Assembly: GCA_017405545.1 (NCBI GenBank) | Contig: JAFRAF010000112.1 | Coordinates: forward strand, 1 to 9,680 | Length of the DNA stretch: 9,680 nucleotides | Direction: 5' to 3' | Origin: Oscillospiraceae bacterium | Lineage (GTDB): Bacteria > Bacillota > Clostridia > Oscillospirales > Oscillospiraceae | In this document: one piece after another, positions 6,522 to 9,680 of the stretch | How the letters are laid out: each line of letters opens with the position of its first letter | Numbering within the stretch: position 1 is the stretch's first letter | Position numbers and translations under genes: made by a program | The notes under the pieces: model-generated | What the model saw: the letters and a program-made list of their open reading frames with translations, nothing else | Databases searched by the model: none | What the model was told of the DNA's origin: nothing

Positions 6522-7691
6522 TTGGACTACACAAAAAAAGCTCTTGAGATGCACAGTATCTGGGGCGGGAAGATAGATTACCGTCCGAAAATGGAGTTAT
6601 GCGACAAGGAGATGCTGAGCATCGCCTACACCCCCGGCGTAGCCGCCCCCTGTATGGAGATAGCGGAGGACCCCTCCAAAAGCTACGACTACACCGGCAA
6701 GGGCAATCTGGTGGCAGTCATAACCGACGGAAGCGCCGTGCTCGGCTTAGGCGACATCGGCCCGGACGCGGCCATGCCCGTCATGGAGGGTAAATGCGTC
6801 CTGTTCAAGGCCTTCGGCGGCGTGGACGCGGTCCCCATATGCGTGGCCAGCAATGACGTGGATGAGTTCGTGAGGACCGTCTCCCTCATCATGGGCAGTT
6901 TCGGAGGCGTGAATTTGGAGGACATCTCCGCGCCCCGATGCTTTGAGATCGAGCGCCGCCTCAAGGAGATTAGCGACATCCCCGTATTTCACGACGATCA
7001 GCACGGCACGGCGGTGGTGGTGCTGGCCGCCCTGATAAACGCGCTGAAAATCGTCAACAAGGATATAGGTAGCATCCGCGCGGTTTGCAGCGGCGCCGGC
7101 GCGGCGGCTGTGGCCATAGTCAAGCTGCTCATATGCATGGGCCTGAAGGACGTAATCGTCTGCGACCGCTCGGGTATCATATACGAGGGCCGGGAGGGCC
7201 TCAACCCCTCCAAGGCGGAGCTGGCCTCCGTCACCAACAGGGGCGGACTGCGTGGGTCTTTGGCCGACGCCATGACGGGCACCGACGTGTTCATAGGCGT
7301 CTCCTCCGCCGGACTTGTCAGCAGCGAGATGGTGAGCAGCATGGCGGAGAACTCCATCGTCTTTACTCTGGCAAATCCCACGCCGGAGATTATGCCAGAG
7401 GAGGCTCAGGCCGCCGGCGCCGCCGTCATAGGCACGGGACGCAGCGATTACCCCAACCAGATAAACACCGTGCTGGCCTTTCCCGGCATATTCAGAGGAG
7501 CACTGGATGTGCGGGCCAGAGACATAAACGATGAGATGAAAATCTCCGCCGCACAGGCGCTGGCCGGACTGATGGGAGACCAACTGCGCCCCGACAACAT
7601 CATCCCCTCAGCCTTTGATCCCAGAGTCAGAGATGCCGTGGCCTCCGCCGTGGCCGAGGCAGCCAGAAAGACAGGTGTCGCAAGGCTGTAG
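6522..7691 (+). CDS. Malic enzyme, NAD(P)-dependent, short bacterial type
   Basis: The 389-residue product matches the short bacterial malic enzymes (about 390-410 residues). These oxidatively decarboxylate malate to pyruvate and CO2 in the cytosol while reducing NAD(P). Visible features: IAYTPGVA with Tyr36; MEGKCVLFKAFGG with catalytic Lys91; NLEDISAPRCFEIE with metal-binding Glu133 and Asp134; FHDDQHGTA with Asp158 and Asp159; the Rossmann motif SGAGAAAVA (180-188); VCDRSG with an Asp at the end of the second strand; LANPTPEI (Asn295) and the C-terminal NQINTVLAFPGIFRGALD. The catalytic set is complete. Cofactor choice cannot be settled by eye. The start is a TTG at 6522 preceded by AAGGGGG with about 10 nt spacing. 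It matches the MDY...LE.H start of relatives, and the next ATG (6549) would cut into that conserved region. The gene is monocistronic and convergent with the MerR gene. Confidence 0.95.
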   Translation: MDYTKKALEMHSIWGGKIDYRPKMELCDKEMLSIAYTPGVAAPCMEIAEDPSKSYDYTGKGNLVAVITDGSAVLGLGDIGPDAAMPVMEGKCVLFKAFGGVDAVPICVASNDVDEFVRTVSLIMGSFGGVNLEDISAPRCFEIERRLKEISDIPVFHDDQHGTAVVVLAALINALKIVNKDIGSIRAVCSGAGAAAVAIVKLLICMGLKDVIVCDRSGIIYEGREGLNPSKAELASVTNRGGLRGSLADAMTGTDVFIGVSSAGLVSSEMVSSMAENSIVFTLANPTPEIMPEEAQAAGAAVIGTGRSDYPNQINTVLAFPGIFRGALDVRARDINDEMKISAAQALAGLMGDQLRPDNIIPSAFDPRVRDAVASAVAEAARKTGVARL

Positions 7692-7731
7692 GCCCTGTCA
7701 ATCTCAAAGAATAATCAATTGAAAAGATCGA

Positions 7732-7760
7732 CCCTCCGCTCAGTCAGTCTGAGCGGAGGG
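7732..7760. terminator. Shared hairpin terminator between convergent genes
   Basis: A perfect 12-bp stem (7732-7743 with 7749-7760, loop TCAGT) lies between the malic enzyme stop (7691) and the MerR stop (7822). The plus side is followed by CAATTATTAT and the minus side by a short ATCTTTTC, so it could act weakly in both directions. The T-runs are poor, which limits confidence. Confidence 0.65.
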
Positions 7761-7821
7761 CAATTATTATGTGTATTTCATCCTGCGTGGCTCATGTTTT
7801 TTATATCGCACGGCGTTGTGT

Positions 7822-8631
7822 TTATTCAACAGGCACTAATACGTGCATCACGACATCCTTTTCTTTTATATATCTATTCTGTAACGGCCCCAAATCAAAG
7901 GTGGCGCGCATGGCCCCGGACTGCCTGACATTATGAATCCTCAGCAGCTCATCAAAAGCCGTGAGCATATATGCAGCGCTTGAAAAGGGGTATGACAGCT
8001 TAAATGACGCGACTTTTGAGCTTGGGATAAGCAGCACATTTTCGTCATCCTTCTTTTCCCTGAGAGGGATTCCGAAGGTGAGCTCTTGCTCATCACGCCA
8101 GGAGTAATTGCGGTAGTCCATGCAGTCAGTGACTATCAAAACTGGCATTGTGTAATCTATGGGGTTTTTTTCTTTAATGGCCTCAAACAAAAAACGGTTC
8201 AGCTGATTTGAGATTTCCCCAAGCTTCGGGACTGCTCTGACTTTTTTTATCAAACAGCAGGTTTCCGGATACTCCTGAATATCAAACTTGGGTTCGTCGG
8301 CGTTTTTCATCAACCTCCCGACCTTTTCCACAAGCAGGTTGATGGCATTCTGCTTTTCAAGCAGCTTTCCATAGAGCTGTGCAAAATCGCCCGGATGCTT
8401 CAGATGCTCTCTGATATCCTCATATACAAAGCCAAAGGATTTAAGCGCCAGCACCGCCGCTATGCGCGAGATGTTTTCGCCGTTATAATATCTGTATCCC
8501 GACTTCTCGGATACGTACACAGGCTCAAGCAAGCCCGCAGCCTCCATGCGTCGGATATTGTTCTCGCTCACCCCGAAGCTTTTGGCTATCACTCCTATGG
8601 AAAGAAGGCCGCTTCTGTCAAAACTGTCCAT
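7822..8631 (-). CDS. MerR-family regulator with GyrI-like effector domain
   Basis: This 269-residue protein begins with a MerR winged helix-turn-helix (about 9-78): LSIGVIAKSFGVSENNIRRM, then AGLLEP and SGYRYYN in the wing. A helical linker that would form the dimer coiled coil follows (81-110). Residues 115-269 resemble the GyrI-like/BmrR-type ligand domain: an FDIQEYPE strand start, a PVLIVTD strand, and an ending typical of the fold (EKDVVMHVLVPVE). The usual RYYE of MerR helices reads RRME here. There is no conserved metal-binding cysteine pattern, so a small organic ligand is more likely than a metal; this is inference. The ATG at 8631 follows AAAGGAG with 7-nt spacing. It has its own promoter (8698-8726) and is divergent from the S15 peptidase gene, a common arrangement for a local regulator and its target. 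Confidence 0.9.
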   Translation of the reverse strand: MDSFDRSGLLSIGVIAKSFGVSENNIRRMEAAGLLEPVYVSEKSGYRYYNGENISRIAAVLALKSFGFVYEDIREHLKHPGDFAQLYGKLLEKQNAINLLVEKVGRLMKNADEPKFDIQEYPETCCLIKKVRAVPKLGEISNQLNRFLFEAIKEKNPIDYTMPVLIVTDCMDYRNYSWRDEQELTFGIPLREKKDDENVLLIPSSKVASFKLSYPFSSAAYMLTAFDELLRIHNVRQSGAMRATFDLGPLQNRYIKEKDVVMHVLVPVE

Positions 8632-8697
8632 CCTCTTTCTCCTTTATCCAGTTCTCCCCGCAATCCCCTACACAACACACCTTATTATTATAGTCCC

Positions 8698-8726
8698 ATA
8701 ATATCTAACTAGTTTTTATTTGTCAA
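8698..8726 (-). promoter_or_regulatory. Sigma-A promoter of the MerR-type regulator gene
   Basis: On the minus strand, a perfect TTGACA (8726 to 8721) and TATTAT (8703 to 8698) are separated by 17 nt. The spacer contains the 8-bp palindrome AACTAGTT (8707-8714), a possible operator. The leader is about 60 nt. Spacing is normal, so the gene should be expressed without an activator. Confidence 0.78.
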
Positions 8727-8859
8727 CAACTATCGGAACGCATTCGGGTCCTTCGTGCTGCACTGTGCCGGAACACGCGCTTTCGGAGGTTTTGTCACAA
8801 TGCATTATTATGAACCATTATTCCTGAAAAAAATCATCATGTTTTTGACATTGGAATTG

Positions 8860-8890
8860 TTGACTCTTCCAAAGCTGTCAGTGTTATAAT
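8860..8890 (+). promoter_or_regulatory. Stretched-spacer promoter upstream of the S15 peptidase gene, a likely MerR target
   Basis: TTGACT (8860-8865) and a perfect TATAAT (8885-8890) are 19 nt apart, too long for unaided sigma-A but typical of promoters that MerR-family proteins activate by DNA twisting. The spacer region carries a dyad TGAC-N12-GTCA (8861-8880), with CTT and AAG inside it. Transcription from about 8897 leaves a leader of about 116 nt before the ATG at 9013. A second TTGACA at 8845-8850 has no -10 at a workable distance. Confidence 0.6.
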
Positions 8891-8938
8891 TTAAACAAAT
8901 ATCGCAATAGTATTTTGCTGTGTTAAATAAGATCAGTG

Positions 8939-8982
8939 ATGCAGGGATGGTCAATTAAATAAAGGGACGGTCCGTCCTGCAT
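8939..8982 (+). repeat. Nested direct and inverted repeats in the peptidase leader
   Basis: Direct copies AGGGATGGTC (8943-8952) and AGGGACGGTC (8963-8972) match at 9 of 10 positions and lie exactly 20 bp apart. The second is part of the perfect dyad GGACGGTCCGTCC (8965-8977). The whole is enclosed by the inverted repeat ATGCAGG (8939-8945) and CCTGCAT (8976-8982). It lies between the probable transcription start and the ribosome site of the peptidase gene. It could be an operator or an RNA hairpin. The rest of the 8727-9000 gap shows nothing else I can support. Confidence 0.45.
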
Positions 8983-9012
8983 TTTGATAAATATTATATG
9001 AGGAGGAATCAT

Positions 9013-9680
9013 ATGAGACAGTCTTTAAGAAAGCCCCTCGCTCTCATCCTGATTCTGATGATGGTCATAAGCCTTGTGCCCACGGCCATCGCGGCGGGAA
9101 TCAACGGGAGCGATGGGAGCAACGACTCAGCGTCCGCTGTCACCGTCGCGGACCTGCAGGCAGCGGCTCCCTTTGTCACTGACCTGCCCGACGGTTTGAG
9201 AGCGAACATCCCGCTGACCGGCCTGCAGGCCATCCAGGCGCTGCTGGACAACAGCGGCCTGGAACAGGAACAGCTGGGATCTTTTCCGGATGACTATGTC
9301 GCCTTTGCCCTCAGCCTGGGCATGATTGACGGCACAGAGGATCTGGAAGCCATCTGCACAGAGGAGCAGTTGGATAAAATGGCAGGTCCCGCTGAGGAAC
9401 TGACCAACGCGGTCAACGCAGAGGCGCTTGTGCCCGTGGTCTTCACCTGCCGCGCACAGCCCATCTGCCCCGTCACGTCCGGCGCTGTATCCACAGTGGA
9501 CTACAATAACGGTACAGCTCCTTCCGAGGAACCCTACAGCAATGAGGACAGCGATATCATCCGCTTCTTCGTCTATGTCGAGACCGACTACGACACGGAC
9601 GGCGACGGCCAGCTGGACCTTGTAAAGGCTCTGGTACAGCTCCCCCGCTCCGCTGCGGAGGGCAACTATCAGGCGGCCAC
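9013..9680 (+). CDS. Secreted Xaa-Pro dipeptidyl-peptidase-like protein (S15 family), N-terminal part
   Basis: The frame is open to the right edge (222 codons). The ATG at 9013 follows AGGAGG (9001-9006) with a 6-nt gap. Residues 1-28 are a classic signal peptide: RKP, a hydrophobic core of Leu/Ile/Met, then AIAA. Residues 30-170 are a Ser/Asp/Ala-rich, unassigned region. From about 183, the segment IIRFFVYVETDYDTDGDGQL, continuing LVKALVQLPR, matches the start of the S15 X-Pro dipeptidyl-peptidase/CocE-like hydrolase domain, where a DTDGDG...D loop (194-202) is characteristic and could bind calcium. The catalytic Ser, Asp and His lie beyond the window, so activity cannot be judged. The likely role is extracellular removal of X-Pro dipeptides from peptides. 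Another alpha/beta-hydrolase of the same clan is possible. Probably controlled by the divergent MerR/GyrI regulator. Confidence 0.75.
   Translation, partial: MRQSLRKPLALILILMMVISLVPTAIAAGINGSDGSNDSASAVTVADLQAAAPFVTDLPDGLRANIPLTGLQAIQALLDNSGLEQEQLGSFPDDYVAFALSLGMIDGTEDLEAICTEEQLDKMAGPAEELTNAVNAEALVPVVFTCRAQPICPVTSGAVSTVDYNNGTAPSEEPYSNEDSDIIRFFVYVETDYDTDGDGQLDLVKALVQLPRSAAEGNYQAA

Noticed and set aside
6747..7583. 278-codon minus-strand open frame within the malic enzyme gene
   Set aside because: The plus strand holds a complete malic enzyme with all catalytic residues; the antisense product resembles nothing.
8845..8850. Perfect TTGACA as the -35 of the peptidase promoter
   Set aside because: The only TATAAT downstream (8885-8890) would be 34 nt away, and no -10-like sequence sits 16-19 nt downstream. 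TTGACT at 8860 fits better.

Overview
The window looks like a chromosomal segment of a GC-rich (roughly 55-58% by eye), low-GC-ancestry anaerobic Firmicute, most likely a clostridial gut-type lineage such as Oscillospiraceae or Lachnospiraceae. Reasons: strong AGGAGG-type ribosome sites, sigma-A promoters of the TTGACA/TATAAT type, GC-rich third codon positions alongside frequent ATA, AGA and AGG codons, and family content (DUF937, DUF1638, a MerR/GyrI regulator, a short bacterial malic enzyme, a clostridial-type cellulose synthase). This lineage call is inference. I see no insertion sequence, tRNA, rRNA or CRISPR array.

Layout. Positions 1-2960 (minus strand) hold one uninterrupted reading frame that runs off the left edge. 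It is a single polypeptide joining a secreted family-5 endoglucanase to a membrane-bound BcsA-type cellulose synthase, and its C-terminus starts a PilZ-like barrel. Positions 2961-3440 are mostly non-coding, with the fusion gene's promoter region, two minus-strand terminators and a possible decayed small reading frame. A DUF937 protein follows on the minus strand (3441-4070) with a very good promoter. Diverging from it, a plus-strand operon (4320-6221) encodes a DUF1638 protein and a YdcF/ElyC-type (DUF218) membrane protein. The second gene is split by an in-frame amber codon at 5514-5516. A strong terminator closes the operon. A malic enzyme gene with its own promoter and a TTG start follows (6522-7691). 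It converges on a MerR-family regulator (7822-8631, minus) across a shared hairpin. The regulator is divergent from a secreted Xaa-Pro dipeptidyl-peptidase-like (S15) gene that runs off the right edge (from 9013).

How the genes may work together. The fusion protein would polymerise UDP-glucose inside the cell, export the glucan, and carry its own beta-glucanase on the outer face. This covalently combines what Clostridioides difficile keeps as separate CcsA and CcsZ proteins. The MerR/GyrI regulator and the peptidase look like a divergent regulatory pair, because the peptidase has a promoter with the 19-bp spacer typical of MerR targets. The DUF1638-YdcF pair is co-transcribed, but its joint role is unknown. 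The malic enzyme is an independent metabolic gene.

Most notable points: the GH5-GT2 fusion with a degenerate PilZ start, the amber-interrupted YdcF gene, and the stretched-spacer promoter between the MerR gene and the peptidase gene.
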